From contig NZ_JACHLL010000001.1 of the NCBI RefSeq assembly GCF_014207935.1, positions 992,001 to 1,056,000 on the forward strand: 64,000 bases of DNA, written 5' to 3'. Origin of the DNA: Pseudomonas fluvialis. GTDB taxonomy: Bacteria; Pseudomonadota; Gammaproteobacteria; Pseudomonadales; Pseudomonadaceae. Positions 43,687-57,852 of this stretch are shown here, in pieces. The first letter of the stretch is position 1, and every line of letters starts with the position of its first letter. Both the position numbers and the translations under genes were made by a program. The notes under the pieces are model-generated. The model was not told the DNA's origin, ran no database searches, and was given only the letters and a program-made list of their open reading frames with translations.

Positions 43687-44046
43687 TCAGTCGTCGCTGC
43701 GCCCGGTGTAGCGGCCACTGTCGTCGTAGTGGCGGCCATCAACGTCTTCCCGGCCGAGGTAGCGCCCGCTGCTGTCATAGCGCCGGCCATCGTCGTCCGC
43801 GCGCCCGGTGTAGCGACCGCTGGCATCGTACTGGCGGCCGTCCTGGTCTTCGCGGCCCACATAGCGTCCGCTGTCGTCATAGCGACGGCCGTCGTCGTCC
43901 TCGCGCCCGACATAACGCCCGCTGCTGTCGTAGGAGCGCCCGTCATCATCGGTGCGGCCCAGGTAGCGCCCGCTGTCATCGTAATGGCGTTGCTCGGCGT
44001 GGACAGCGAAGCCGAGCAGCAGGCAGCACAGTAGGGACAGGCGCAT
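43687..44046 (-). CDS. Secreted protein of six 17-residue tandem repeats
   Basis: 119 residues. Signal peptide MRLSLLCCLLLGFAVHA, then six near-identical repeats of the form R-x-Y-D-x-S-G-R-Y-x-G-R-x-D-D-D-G to the C-terminus (period 17 residues, 51 bases, the last without its final Gly). The regular Tyr/Gly/Asp spacing suggests a small beta-structured propeller- or flower-like fold. It carries no catalytic motif. A longer frame through this region continues upstream in Arg/Pro-rich nonsense and is rejected. Function unknown; repeat number may vary between strains. Confidence 0.85.
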   Translation of the reverse strand: MRLSLLCCLLLGFAVHAEQRHYDDSGRYLGRTDDDGRSYDSSGRYVGREDDDGRRYDDSGRYVGREDQDGRQYDASGRYTGRADDDGRRYDSSGRYLGREDVDGRHYDDSGRYTGRSDD

Positions 44047-44090
44047 GAAGGGGTTCTCGCGGCAGTGATGGTCGGTTCGACCGCCTGGCC

Positions 44091-44822
44091 TCAATCGCGT
44101 TCCAGCAGCCAGCGTCGGGCACCGGGACGGTAGTTGGGCTTCTCGTCGGGCGCGGCGAAGTTGATCGCCTCGAACAGACTGAGCTGATCGCCATCCAGAC
44201 TGAACAGCCACTCGCGGCCCTGCTCGCCCAGTTGCAGCCACAGGCTGTCGTGTTCGCCGGCCATGTCGGCGCAGTCGCCTGCAAGGCACAGGGCATAGCG
44301 CTCGCTGCCGGGTAGGCCCTCGACCTGACCGTCGGGGTGGAAGTGCACCAGGCCACCCTGCCCTGGCCCTTCGATGATCTGCCACTGGCCACCGAGGAGC
44401 GCGGCATACAGGCTCTGTTCGAAGCTGCTGCCCAGTGGGGCGGCAGGCTCGACCTTGATGGTCGGGCGCGCAAACATCTGTTTGGGGAAGAAGTCGCTGG
44501 CGCCCTGCTCCAGTTGCTCGCCGCGCTGGTACAGGTACTGGTGCTGTTCTTCGCTCAGGTCGAAACGCCAGATACCGTCCTGGGCCTGGCGCAGTGCGCC
44601 TTCTCCGATCTCGAAGCCGTTGCCGAAGCGCGCCCGGTTGAGCGGGCTGTCCAGCTGCCATTCCAGGTTGGGGCCGTAGGCGAGGATGGCTTCGCGCAGC
44701 TTTCCGCTTTGCTTTGCCGCGTTGATGGCGTCCTGGTTGATCCAGATGCCGTCGGGCGAGCGGGACTGGCTGCAGCCGCCGAGGAGCAGGCCGAGGGCGA
44801 GCAGGCTGAGGGCTATGCGCAT
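44091..44822 (-). CDS. Lipoprotein of unknown function
   Basis: 243 residues. Signal peptide with lipobox LLGGC (Cys about 17). The mature part begins SPDGIWINQDAINAAKQSG, contains a motif GDGIW-like again at QDGIWRFDLS, and has a cysteine pair CLAGDC near residue 185. The pattern suggests two similar short modules, each opening with a DGIW turn. GAGGTG precedes the ATG at 44822; the long upstream frame passes through ridA on the same strand and is not coding here. No named family recognised. Confidence 0.8.
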   Translation of the reverse strand: MRIALSLLALGLLLGGCSQSRSPDGIWINQDAINAAKQSGKLREAILAYGPNLEWQLDSPLNRARFGNGFEIGEGALRQAQDGIWRFDLSEEQHQYLYQRGEQLEQGASDFFPKQMFARPTIKVEPAAPLGSSFEQSLYAALLGGQWQIIEGPGQGGLVHFHPDGQVEGLPGSERYALCLAGDCADMAGEHDSLWLQLGEQGREWLFSLDGDQLSLFEAINFAAPDEKPNYRPGARRWLLERD

Positions 44823-44872
44823 GATCGGCACCTCGTAAACGCAGCGGGCGCCCTGGGGCGCCCGCGCAAGCA

Positions 44873-45253
44873 TCAGGACAGAACCAGGATGCCGTCCATT
44901 TCGACCATGGCGCCACGCGGCAGCGCGGCGACGCCGATGGCGGCGCGGGCTGGGTACGGCTGCTGGAAGTAACGGCCCATGACTTCGTTGACCTTGGCGA
45001 AGTGGCTGAGGTCGGTGAGGAAGATGTTGAGCTTGACCACGTCCTGGAAGCTGCCGCCGGCGGCTTCGATCACGGCCTTGAGGTTTTCGAAGACCTGTAC
45101 GGTCTGTTCCTCGAAACCTTCCACCAGTTCCATGGTCTTGGGGTCCAGCGGAATCTGCCCGGACAGGTAGACGGTGTTGCCCGCCTTGATCGCCTGGGAG
45201 TAGGTGCCAATGGCGGCTGGGGCGTTTGGCGAGGTGATGACGGTCTTGCTCAT
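44873..45253 (-). CDS. ridA: RidA family enamine/imine deaminase
   Basis: 126-residue trimeric YjgF/RidA protein that hydrolyses reactive 2-aminoacrylate and related imines. Key features are [39 protein letters not shown], and the substrate Arg and Glu in [26 protein letters not shown] precedes the ATG. It follows spoT on the same strand, an order conserved in pseudomonads. A short perfect hairpin (GCTGCGT/ACGCAGC, 45271-45286) lies in its leader. Confidence 0.95.
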   Translation of the reverse strand: MSKTVITSPNAPAAIGTYSQAIKAGNTVYLSGQIPLDPKTMELVEGFEEQTVQVFENLKAVIEAAGGSFQDVVKLNIFLTDLSHFAKVNEVMGRYFQQPYPARAAIGVAALPRGAMVEMDGILVLS

Positions 45254-45332
45254 GCAATGCTCCTTCTAGGGCTGCGTGGACGCAGCGGAATCAAATCAGT
45301 GTAGGGCCGGCTCAAGGTTTGGCGAGCGGCTG

Positions 45333-47441
45333 TCAGGCGCGCACGCGGGTGATGTGGATCACGCCCTTGAGTGTGCGCAACTTCTTGATGACGCGCGCCA
45401 GGTGCGCGCGGTCATGCACGCTGACCAGCAATTGCACGACGCTGATGCGGCCGTCGCGCTCATCCATGCCGATCTTTTCGATGTTGCCGTCGGCGGCGGC
45501 CACGCTGCCGGCCAGGGTGGCGATCAGGCCGCGCTGGTGTTCCAGTTCGACGCGCAGTTCGACATTGAACTCGCCGGTGACATCCTTGGCCCAGGACAGG
45601 GCGATGCACTTTTCCGGGTTGTGGCGGATGTCGCTGATGTTCTTGCAGCTTTCCAGGTGCACCACCATGCCTTTGCCCGCCGACAGATGGCCGACGATGG
45701 GGTCGCCGGGGATCGGCGTGCAGCACTTGGCGTAGTTCAGCACCAGTCCTTCGGTTCCACGGATGGCCAGCGGACCGTCGCTTTGCGCACGACTCTCGCC
45801 GCCCTCGCTGTGCAGGCGGCGGGCCACGACGAAGGCCATGCGGTTGCCCAGACCGATCTCTTCGAGCAGGTCTTCGCGCAGCTCCAGCTGGTACTCGGTG
45901 AGGATCTGCTGGATGCGCTCTTCGGAAATCTTGTCCAGATGGCTGTCGAAGCCGGCCAGCACCTTGTTCAGCATGCGCTCGCCGAGGCTGATCGATTCCG
46001 AGCGGCGCTGCAGCTTGAGGGCATGGCGGATGTGCGTGCGGGCCTTGCCGGTGACCACGAAGTTGAGCCAGGCCGGATTGGGCCGGGCGCCCGGCGCGCT
46101 GACGATTTCCACGGTGGAGCCGCTCTGCAGCGGTTCGGACAGCGGCGCCAGGCGGCGGTTGATGCGGCAGGCGATGCAGCTGTTGCCGACATCGGTGTGC
46201 ACGGCGTAGGCGAAATCGACCGCAGTGGAGCCTTTGGGCAACTCCATGATGCGGCCCTTGGGCGTGAACACGTAGACCTCGTCCGGGAACAGGTCGATCT
46301 TCACGCTTTCAATGAATTCCAGCGAGTTGCCGGCGCGCTGCTGCAGTTCGAGGATGCCCTTGACCCACTGGCGCGCGCGGGCGTGGCTGCCCTTGGGCTG
46401 GTCGTCTTCGGCCGACTTGTACAGCCAGTGCGCGGCGATGCCGTGGTTGGCCAGCTCTTCCATCTCGCGGGTGCGGATCTGGATCTCGATGGGCACCCCA
46501 TGCATGCCGAACAGCGTGGTGTGCAGCGACTGGTAGCCGTTGGCCTTTGGAATCGCGATGTAGTCCTTGAAGCGGCCGGGCAGCGGCTTGTACAGATTGT
46601 GCACGGCGCCCAGCACGCGGTAGCAGGTGTCGACCTTGTCGACCACGATGCGGAAGGCGTAGACGTCCATGATCTCGTTGAACGCCCGGCGCTTGCCGCG
46701 CATCTTCTGGTAGATGCTGTACAGGTGCTTCTCGCGACCGCTGATTTCGCCGTGCATGCCTTCACGTTCGAGGCAGTTGACCAGCGATTCCTGCAACTTG
46801 TTCAGGATTTCCTTGCGGTTGCCGCGCGCCTTGCGCACTGCGCCACGGATGCGTTCGGAGCGCATCGGGTGCATGGCCTTGAAGCCAAGGTCCTCGAATT
46901 CCACGTACATGCTGTGCATGCCCAGCCGGTTGGCGATGGGGGCGTAGATTTCCAGGGTTTCCTTGGCGATGCGCCGGCGCTTCTCGCCGGCCAGCACTTC
47001 CAGGGTGCGCATGTTGTGCAGGCGGTCGGCCAGCTTGACCAGGATCACGCGGATATCGCGGGCCATGGCCATGGCCATCTTCTGGAAGTTCTCGGCTTGC
47101 GCTTCGGCCTTGGTCTGGAAGTCCATCTGGGTCAGCTTGCTGACGCCGTCGACCAGTTCGGCGACGGTTTCACCGAACTGCCCGGCGAGGGCTTCCTTGG
47201 GAATACCGGTGTCCTCGATGACGTCGTGAAGCATCGCGGCCATCAGGCTCTGATGGTCCATGTGCATGTCGGCGAGGATGCTGGCCACGGCCAGCGGGTG
47301 GGTCACGTAGGGCTCACCGCTGCGGCGGCGTTGCCCGTCGTGCGCCTGTTCGGCGTAGTAGAACGCCCGGCGGACCAGGTTGACCTGGTCCGGGCCGAGG
47401 TAGGTCGAAAGTCGTTCGGCGAGGCTGTCTATGCTCGGCAT
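45333..47441 (-). CDS. spoT: Bifunctional (p)ppGpp synthetase/hydrolase SpoT
   Basis: 702 residues, full length for SpoT. Hydrolase HD domain (about 20-190) with an intact HDVIEDT and VKLADRLHNMRTL; synthetase domain (about 230-350) with YAFRIVVDKVDTCYRVLG and IPKANGYQSLHT; TGS domain (about 385-445, VYVFTPKGRIMELPKGSTAVDFAYAVH); C-terminal CC/ZFD and ACT (about 620-702). The conserved HD site marks it as SpoT rather than RelA. The GGGAGG ribosome site sits inside a perfect 12-base palindrome directly before the ATG. It follows rpoZ and gmk. Confidence 0.97.
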   Translation of the reverse strand: MPSIDSLAERLSTYLGPDQVNLVRRAFYYAEQAHDGQRRRSGEPYVTHPLAVASILADMHMDHQSLMAAMLHDVIEDTGIPKEALAGQFGETVAELVDGVSKLTQMDFQTKAEAQAENFQKMAMAMARDIRVILVKLADRLHNMRTLEVLAGEKRRRIAKETLEIYAPIANRLGMHSMYVEFEDLGFKAMHPMRSERIRGAVRKARGNRKEILNKLQESLVNCLEREGMHGEISGREKHLYSIYQKMRGKRRAFNEIMDVYAFRIVVDKVDTCYRVLGAVHNLYKPLPGRFKDYIAIPKANGYQSLHTTLFGMHGVPIEIQIRTREMEELANHGIAAHWLYKSAEDDQPKGSHARARQWVKGILELQQRAGNSLEFIESVKIDLFPDEVYVFTPKGRIMELPKGSTAVDFAYAVHTDVGNSCIACRINRRLAPLSEPLQSGSTVEIVSAPGARPNPAWLNFVVTGKARTHIRHALKLQRRSESISLGERMLNKVLAGFDSHLDKISEERIQQILTEYQLELREDLLEEIGLGNRMAFVVARRLHSEGGESRAQSDGPLAIRGTEGLVLNYAKCCTPIPGDPIVGHLSAGKGMVVHLESCKNISDIRHNPEKCIALSWAKDVTGEFNVELRVELEHQRGLIATLAGSVAAADGNIEKIGMDERDGRISVVQLLVSVHDRAHLARVIKKLRTLKGVIHITRVRA

Positions 47442-47453
47442 GGGAGGCCTCCC
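47442..47453 (-). promoter_or_regulatory. Palindrome containing the spoT ribosome binding site
   Basis: GGGAGGCCTCCC is its own reverse complement and abuts the spoT ATG. Since the palindrome has no loop, masking would need a shorter internal hairpin or pairing between two transcripts; any effect on translation is inferred. Confidence 0.4.
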
Positions 47454-47494
47454 TGCTCGTCGCGTGACAGCGCCAGACTTCGGCCCGTCATCGC

Positions 47495-47758
47495 TTACAG
47501 GTCCTCGGCGGACCCTTCCTCGAAGGCAGCGAACAGCGGCTCTTCTTCAACCAGCTCTTCTTCGGCGATGACGTCGTAGTTCACCAGGCCGCTGGCGATT
47601 TCACGCAGGGCCACCACGGTCGGCTTGTCGTTTTCCCAGGCTACTTTCGGCTCTTTGCCGCCGGTGGCCAGTTGACGGGCGCGCTTGGTGGCCAGCATGA
47701 CCAGCTCGAAGCGGTTATCGACGTTGTCCAGGCAATCTTCAACGGTGACGCGGGCCAT
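47495..47758 (-). CDS. rpoZ: RNA polymerase omega subunit
   Basis: 87 residues, matching the family: [30 protein letters not shown] at the N-terminus (stated here only by its start and key residues DNVDNRF and ATKRARQL), then [15 protein letters not shown]. Omega aids RNA polymerase assembly and contributes to the ppGpp site, which fits its place between gmk and spoT. AGAGGAAC precedes the ATG. Confidence 0.97.
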   Translation of the reverse strand: MARVTVEDCLDNVDNRFELVMLATKRARQLATGGKEPKVAWENDKPTVVALREIASGLVNYDVIAEEELVEEEPLFAAFEEGSAEDL

Positions 47759-47847
47759 GGTGTTCCTCTAACTCTTGACGGTGTGCCCGGGCGGGCAAGC
47801 GGACTGGATAGTCTAAAAAATCACCAGCCCTAAGGGAAGCATTGTTT

Positions 47848-49358
<1,511 letters not shown>

Positions 49359-49454
49359 GCAGGTGTCCTCGCAAAGAGTGGGCGAAAAGCGGGCAATTGT
49401 AGCGCAGCCCGGCGGCTGGCCCAATCTGGCTCTGTCGGCCCGGCCGGATGGCCC

Positions 49455-49460
49455 TATAAT
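49455..49460 (+). promoter_or_regulatory. Candidate -10 element of rph promoter
   Basis: A perfect TATAAT 36 bases before the rph ATG, in the rph/yicC divergent region. No good -35 is visible 16-18 bases upstream. Confidence 0.4.
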
Positions 49461-49495
49461 GCCGAGGACATAAACCTGCCGTACAGGAACACCCC

Positions 49496-50215
49496 ATGAA
49501 GCGTCCCAGTGGCCGCGCCGCCGATCAGCTGCGCCCGATCCGTATCACCCGCAACTACACCAAACACGCCGAAGGCTCGGTGCTGGTGGAGTTTGGCGAC
49601 ACCAAGGTGATCTGCACCGTCAGCGCCGAGGCCGGCGTGCCGCGTTTCCTCAAGGGCCAGGGCCAGGGCTGGCTGACCGCCGAATACGGCATGCTGCCGC
49701 GTGCCACCGGGGATCGCACCCAGCGCGAAGCCAGCCGTGGCAAGCAGGGCGGTCGTACCCTGGAAATCCAGCGCCTGATCGGCCGCTCGCTGCGCGCCGC
49801 GCTGGACATGACCAAGCTGGGCGAGAACACCCTGTACGTCGACTGTGACGTGATCCAGGCCGACGGCGGTACCCGCACCGCCTCGATCACTGGCGCCATG
49901 GTGGCCCTGGTCGATGCGCTGAAGGTGCTGAAGAAGCGTGGCGCGCTCAAGGGCGAGCCGCTCAAGCAGATGGTCGCTGCGGTTTCCGTGGGCATCTACG
50001 AAGGCGTGCCGGTGCTGGACCTGGACTACCCGGAAGACTCGGCCGCCGAGACCGATCTGAACGTGGTGATGACCAGTGCCGGTGGCTTCATCGAGGTGCA
50101 GGGCACCGCCGAGGGCGCGCCGTTCCAGCCGGAAGAGCTCAATGCCATGCTGTTGCTGGCACGTCAGGGTCTGGATGAGCTGTTCGAGCTGCAGCGCGCC
50201 GCGCTGGCTGATTGA
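49496..50215 (+). CDS. rph: Ribonuclease PH
   Basis: 239-residue phosphorolytic 3'-5' exoribonuclease that trims tRNA 3' ends. Features: [15 protein letters not shown] at the start, [15 protein letters not shown], phosphate-site [17 protein letters not shown], and [16 protein letters not shown]. Full length, no frameshift (unlike E. coli K-12 rph-1). Followed after 13 bases by the DUF4870 gene. Confidence 0.97.
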   Translation: MKRPSGRAADQLRPIRITRNYTKHAEGSVLVEFGDTKVICTVSAEAGVPRFLKGQGQGWLTAEYGMLPRATGDRTQREASRGKQGGRTLEIQRLIGRSLRAALDMTKLGENTLYVDCDVIQADGGTRTASITGAMVALVDALKVLKKRGALKGEPLKQMVAAVSVGIYEGVPVLDLDYPEDSAAETDLNVVMTSAGGFIEVQGTAEGAPFQPEELNAMLLLARQGLDELFELQRAALAD

Positions 50216-50228
50216 TCAGGAGAGCACC

Positions 50229-50588
50229 ATGAGTGAGCAGAACAATGTTCCCAGTCAGGAAGTCCGCCAGTGGGCAATGTTCTGCCACTTCGCCGCCTTT
50301 CTGGGGCTGGTTTTCCCCTTCGGCAACCTGCTGGGGCCGTTGATCGTCTGGCAGATCAAGAAGGAGCTGGATCCCTTCGTCGACGAGCAGGGCAAGGAAG
50401 CGCTGAACTTTCAGATCAGCGTCAGCCTGGCGGCGATTCTGTGTGTCCTGCTGATGGTAGTGGTGATCGGCTTCCCGCTGCTGGCGCTGGTGTCCATCGG
50501 CGCTCTGGTGCTGACCATCATCGCCGGCATCAAGGCCAACGAAGGCCAGGCTTACCGCTATCCGTTCAGCTGGCGTCTGCTCAAGTAG
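50229..50588 (+). CDS. DUF4870 family small membrane protein
   Basis: 119 residues, three to four hydrophobic segments. The family signature is an N-terminal RQWAMFCHFAAFLGLVFPFGN, the central PLIVWQIKKELDPFVDEQGKEALNFQIS and the C-terminal ANEGQAYRYPF. AGGAGA precedes the ATG. It is 13 bases downstream of rph, so cotranscribed, and its stop touches the convergent potassium-channel gene. Function unknown. Confidence 0.9.
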   Translation: MSEQNNVPSQEVRQWAMFCHFAAFLGLVFPFGNLLGPLIVWQIKKELDPFVDEQGKEALNFQISVSLAAILCVLLMVVVIGFPLLALVSIGALVLTIIAGIKANEGQAYRYPFSWRLLK

Positions 50589-51647
50589 TCAGCTGAGCGC
50601 GGCCTGCAGCTCGCTGCGTCCCTGTGGCGGCAGCATCACGATCAACACCTGGCCCGGGCTCAGCATGAGCTCGTCGCCGGGGTTGAACTGAAAATCCTCG
50701 CCACTCTTCAGTGCCACGATCACGCAGCCGGGGCAGCGCGCGCGCAGCTCGCCGATGCTGCACAGCTGGTGCTGCTCTTCCAGACGCAACTCTTCCAGGC
50801 GGATCTTCTGTTCCGAGCGCAGCATTTCGTCGAGGAAGTTGACCACGTGCGGACGGATCATCGATGAAGCGATGCGCATGCCACCGGTGAAGTCCGGTGA
50901 AATCACCACGTCGGCGCCGGCCTTCTTGACCTTGGCCACGTTACGAATTTCATGGCAGCGGGCGACGATGCGGATATCCGGGTTCAGCTGGCGGGCGGTG
51001 ATAGTGATCATCAGGTTACGGCTGTCGTCGCCGGTCACGGCGAACACGCCGGCGGCGTCGGCAATGTCGGCGGCCAGCAGCAGGTCGTCATCGCTGGCAT
51101 CGCCATTGAGGTAAAGCAGCTCGGGGAAGTGTTCGAGCTGGGCCAGCAACTGGTGCTCGTCCATGTCGATGGCGACGAACTGGCGCTTGGTGTGCACCAG
51201 TTCGTGGGCGACGTTGCGTCCCACCCGGCCGAAGCCGCAGAGGATGTAGTGGCCCTTGAGTTTCTTGATTGCCTTTTCCATACGTCGCCTGCGCAGGGTG
51301 TAGTCCAGGTCGGCTTCGAGGAAGAAGGCCGCCAGGCTGGTGAAGAGGAAGGTCAGGGTGCCGAAGCCGGCAATGGCGATCAGACCGGCGAACAGTCGCT
51401 CGCCGATGCTCTTGAGTTCTACTGCTTCGCCATAGCCGACGGTGGTGATGGTGATCAGGGTCATGTAGAACGCATCCGACAGGCTGGCGGGTGCGTTATC
51501 CATGATGTAGAAGCCGATGGTTCCGAGCAGCTGCATGAGCAGCAGCAGGAGCCAGGCGACATAGATGCGCTTGCGGATGCGTGGCAACTGCGTCGCCCGC
51601 ATGGGCGGACGGGCGCGGCGCGGCGTGCGGCGCAAGGGGCTGCGCAT
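50589..51647 (-). CDS. Potassium channel with RCK (TrkA-N) domain
   Basis: 352 residues: two transmembrane helices flanking a pore loop with selectivity filter TTVGYGE (about residue 68-74), then a cytoplasmic RCK domain (about 125-350) with NAD-binding GFGRVG and a TrkA-C-like C-terminus (HQLCSIGELRARCPGCVIVALKSG). An MthK/Kch-type two-helix channel gated by ligand. The start may be 51647 or the ATG at 51602; neither has a clear ribosome site. It begins six bases after crc on the same strand. Confidence 0.92.
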   Translation of the reverse strand: MRSPLRRTPRRARPPMRATQLPRIRKRIYVAWLLLLLMQLLGTIGFYIMDNAPASLSDAFYMTLITITTVGYGEAVELKSIGERLFAGLIAIAGFGTLTFLFTSLAAFFLEADLDYTLRRRRMEKAIKKLKGHYILCGFGRVGRNVAHELVHTKRQFVAIDMDEHQLLAQLEHFPELLYLNGDASDDDLLLAADIADAAGVFAVTGDDSRNLMITITARQLNPDIRIVARCHEIRNVAKVKKAGADVVISPDFTGGMRIASSMIRPHVVNFLDEMLRSEQKIRLEELRLEEQHQLCSIGELRARCPGCVIVALKSGEDFQFNPGDELMLSPGQVLIVMLPPQGRSELQAALS

Positions 51648-51653
51648 CGCGGC

Positions 51654-52433
51654 TTAGATGCTCAGGGTCCAGTCATAATCGACCAGCAGCGGCGCATGCT
51701 GGGAGAAACGCGGCTGGCGCACCAGGCGGGCGCTGCGTACCGAGCGGCGCATGCCCGGAGTGAGGATCTGGTAGTCGAAGCGGTAGCCGAGGTTGAGCAG
51801 TTCGGCCTGCTCGCTGTCCGGCCACCAGCTGAACTGCTCGCCTTCGCGGCTGACTTCGCGCAGCGCGTCGACATAGCCCAGGTTGCCGAACACTTCATCC
51901 AGCCAGGCCCGTTCCGGGGCGAGGAAGCCCGGTGCCTGCTGGCAGTCGCGCCAGTTCTTCACGTCCAGCTTCTGCTGGGCAACGTACAGCGAGCCGCAGT
52001 AGATGTACTCGCGACGCTTGCGGCGCTGCTTGTTCAGGTAGTGGGTAAAGTCGTCGATGAACTTGAACTTCTGGTTCAGGTCCTCGTCGCCCTTCATCCC
52101 GCTGGGCAGCAGCAGGCTGGCGATGCTGACCTTGTCGAAGTCGGCCTGCAGGTAGCGTCCGTAACGATCAGCGCTCTCGAAGCCAAGGCCGCTGATCACG
52201 GCTTTGGGTTGTTGGCGCGAATAGAGGGCTACGCCCCCCTGGCTGGGGACTTCGGCATCACAGCAGTAAAGGAAGTAGCCATCCAGCTGGAAGGCGGGGT
52301 CGTCCATCTCGAAAACGGAGGCGCGGGTATCCTGCAGGCAGATCACGTCGGCATTCTGGGCTTGCAGCCAGGCGAACAACCCGCGCTCGACTGCAGCCTG
52401 AATACCATTCACGTTCACACTGATGATCCGCAT
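51654..52433 (-). CDS. crc: Catabolite repression control protein Crc
   Basis: 259 residues with the exonuclease III fold. It matches Pseudomonas Crc rather than an active nuclease: MRIISVNVNGIQAAVERGLF, LQDTRASVFEMDD (catalytic Glu of the LQE motif replaced by Asp) and the C-terminal SQHAPLLVDYDW, with altered active-site residues. Crc acts with Hfq at A-rich ribosome sites to repress translation of non-preferred carbon catabolic genes. Its place beside pyrE and in the rph-crc-pyrE order agrees with P. aeruginosa. Confidence 0.93.
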   Translation of the reverse strand: MRIISVNVNGIQAAVERGLFAWLQAQNADVICLQDTRASVFEMDDPAFQLDGYFLYCCDAEVPSQGGVALYSRQQPKAVISGLGFESADRYGRYLQADFDKVSIASLLLPSGMKGDEDLNQKFKFIDDFTHYLNKQRRKRREYIYCGSLYVAQQKLDVKNWRDCQQAPGFLAPERAWLDEVFGNLGYVDALREVSREGEQFSWWPDSEQAELLNLGYRFDYQILTPGMRRSVRSARLVRQPRFSQHAPLLVDYDWTLSI

Positions 52434-52515
52434 AAATGGCCCCCAAAAAAGCGTGCGTGTATGATACCCGAGCTCATTCCAATTAGCTAAATCCGTGCCT
52501 TTCAGGGCTTTTTAC

Positions 52516-53157
52516 ATGCAGGCTTATCAGCGCGATTTCATCCGTTTTGCCATCGAACGCGGCGTGCTGCGTTTCGGTGAATTCAAACTCAAGTCCGGGC
52601 GCACCAGTCCGTACTTCTTCAATGCCGGTCTGTTCAACAGCGGCCTGGCTCTGGCTCAGCTGGGCAGGTTCTATGCTTCGGCCATCGTCGACAGCGGCGT
52701 CGATTTCGACGTGCTGTTCGGCCCGGCCTACAAGGGCATCCCACTGGCGGCGACCACCGCCGTAGCCCTGGCCGAGCAGCATCAGCGCGACTTGCCCTGG
52801 TGCTTCAATCGTAAGGAGGCCAAGGACCATGGCGAGGGCGGCACCTTGGTCGGTGCGCCGCTGACCGGCCGCGTGCTGATCGTCGATGACGTGATCACCG
52901 CCGGCACTGCGATTCGTGAGGTCATGCAGATCATCCAGGCCCAGGGTGCCCAGGCGGCCGGGGTACTGATCGCCTTGAACCGCCAGGAGCGCGGCCAGGG
53001 CGAGCTGTCGGCGATCCAGGAGGTTGAACGCGACTTCGCCATGCCGGTGATCAGTATTGTGTCGCTTGAGCAGGTGCTGGAATATCTGGCCGGTGATGCT
53101 GAACTGAAACAACACCTGCCGGCGGTGGAGGCCTACCGCGCGCAGTACGGTATCTGA
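52516..53157 (+). CDS. pyrE: Orotate phosphoribosyltransferase
   Basis: 213-residue pyrimidine enzyme making OMP from orotate and PRPP. It has [16 protein letters not shown] near the N-terminus, [24 protein letters not shown] flexible loop, and the PRPP motif [13 protein letters not shown]. The ATG at 52516 fits the usual length; the seven-codon longer frame from 52495 is less likely. Divergent from crc; the intervening TATGAT (52460-52465) may be part of a promoter. Confidence 0.96.
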   Translation: MQAYQRDFIRFAIERGVLRFGEFKLKSGRTSPYFFNAGLFNSGLALAQLGRFYASAIVDSGVDFDVLFGPAYKGIPLAATTAVALAEQHQRDLPWCFNRKEAKDHGEGGTLVGAPLTGRVLIVDDVITAGTAIREVMQIIQAQGAQAAGVLIALNRQERGQGELSAIQEVERDFAMPVISIVSLEQVLEYLAGDAELKQHLPAVEAYRAQYGI

Positions 53158-53175
53158 CCCAAGGACAGGTTTTAC

Positions 53176-53766
53176 ATGACCCGACTCTCCGCTCTGCCGT
53201 TGTTGCTGTTGTTGAGTGCTGTGCCTTCTCTGGCCGGCGCTGCCGAGCTGTATCGCTATGTCAACGACAGGGGTGTAACCGTGCTCGATCGACTCGGCGT
53301 GCCGCCGCAGTTCATCAGCAAGGGTTATGAGGTGCTCAACGAGCAGGGGCGGGTGGTCAAGGTGGTGCCGCCGGCGCCCAGTGAAGCCGAGCGTCAGCGG
53401 CTGGCGGAAGAAAAGGAGAAGGCGGACTCCGATGCCCAATTGCTGCGCCTGTACAGCACGCCGGACGACGTCGAGCGCGCGCGTGCGCGCAAGCTCGAGG
53501 AAATCGACGGGCAGACCAGCGTGGCCAAGGCCAACCAGCAGTCGTTGCGTACCCAGCAGGCGGCCTTTCAGGCCCAGGCTGCCGATATCGAACGGGCGGG
53601 TCGCCAGGTGCCGGAGCACCTGCTGGTGCAGATCGACAACCTGCGGGCCGAACAGGCCAACCTGGACAAGGAAATCCAGCGCTATGCCGAGATGCGCAAG
53701 CAGATCGATGCGTCCTTCCAGGCTGACAAGCAGCGCATGAAGTACCTGCTCGAACGCCAGCAGTAA
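53176..53766 (+). CDS. DUF4124-type exported coiled-coil protein
   Basis: 196 residues. Signal peptide (ends GAA before ELYRYVN). A short N-terminal DUF4124-like beta region (ELYRYVNDRGVTVLDRLGVPP, about 24-60, quoted by its first residues) precedes a long charged coiled coil (about 75-190: EAERQRLAEEKEKAD and following). Follows pyrE by 18 bases and ends before a bidirectional terminator. Predicted periplasmic; function unknown. Confidence 0.82.
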   Translation: MTRLSALPLLLLLSAVPSLAGAAELYRYVNDRGVTVLDRLGVPPQFISKGYEVLNEQGRVVKVVPPAPSEAERQRLAEEKEKADSDAQLLRLYSTPDDVERARARKLEEIDGQTSVAKANQQSLRTQQAAFQAQAADIERAGRQVPEHLLVQIDNLRAEQANLDKEIQRYAEMRKQIDASFQADKQRMKYLLERQQ

Positions 53767-53794
53767 TGACCTGGCGCAGAATAGCCCTGCCCAC

Positions 53795-53822
53795 AAAAAA
53801 GCCCGCGATTGCGGGCTTTTTT
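53795..53822. terminator. Bidirectional intrinsic terminator
   Basis: 12-bp perfect stem AAAAAAGCCCGC / GCGGGCTTTTTT with a GATT loop between the convergent DUF4124 and argB genes, with T tracts on both strands. Confidence 0.95.
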
Positions 53823-53835
53823 GTTCAGGTCGGAA

Positions 53836-57368
<3,533 letters not shown>

Positions 57369-57394
57369 GCCTCTCCTGGCTGAAGGGGTGCCGC

Positions 57395-57850
57395 TCAGTG
57401 ACTGCCGGTATGGCCGAAACCGCCCGCGCCGCGTTCGCTGGCGTGGAACTCGTCGACCAGTTCGAAGTGCGCCTGCACCACCGGAACCAGTACCAGTTGG
57501 GCGATGCGCTCGCCGATCTCGATGGTGAAAGGGGTCTGTCCACGGTTCCAGCAGGACACCATCAGCTCACCCTGGTAGTCCGAGTCGATCAGTCCGACCA
57601 GATTGCCGAGGACGATGCCGTGCTTGTGACCGAGGCCCGAGCGCGGCAGGATCAGCGCGGCCAGCCCTGGGTCGGCGACATGGATGGCCAGGCCGGTTGG
57701 GATCAGGATGGTCTGGCCCGGCTCCAGGGTGATTGCCTGCTGCAGCATGGCACGCAGATCAAGGCCGGCGGAGCCCGGTGTGGCGTAGGTCGGCAGGGGG
57801 AATTCAGTACCCAGGCGGGCGTCGAGAATCTTGGCTTGCAGGCTGTGCAT
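57395..57850 (-). CDS. dut: Deoxyuridine 5'-triphosphate nucleotidohydrolase
   Basis: 151-residue trimeric dUTPase preventing uracil incorporation and supplying dUMP. The five family motifs are visible: [16 protein letters not shown] motif 1 ([12 protein letters not shown]), [10 protein letters not shown] (2), [10 protein letters not shown] (3), [12 protein letters not shown] (4) and the C-terminal [12 protein letters not shown] (5). Sits between coaBC and algC on one strand. Confidence 0.97.
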   Translation of the reverse strand: MHSLQAKILDARLGTEFPLPTYATPGSAGLDLRAMLQQAITLEPGQTILIPTGLAIHVADPGLAALILPRSGLGHKHGIVLGNLVGLIDSDYQGELMVSCWNRGQTPFTIEIGERIAQLVLVPVVQAHFELVDEFHASERGAGGFGHTGSH

Positions 57851-57852
57851 GG

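Noticed and set aside
43690..43990. Regular ~51-base repeats considered as a CRISPR array
   Set aside because: There are no unique spacers; the repeats are in frame and encode a 17-residue protein repeat behind a signal peptide.
45276..47579. 767-codon plus-strand frame opposite spoT
   Set aside because: His/Ala/Gln-rich shadow of the spoT coding strand with no domain.
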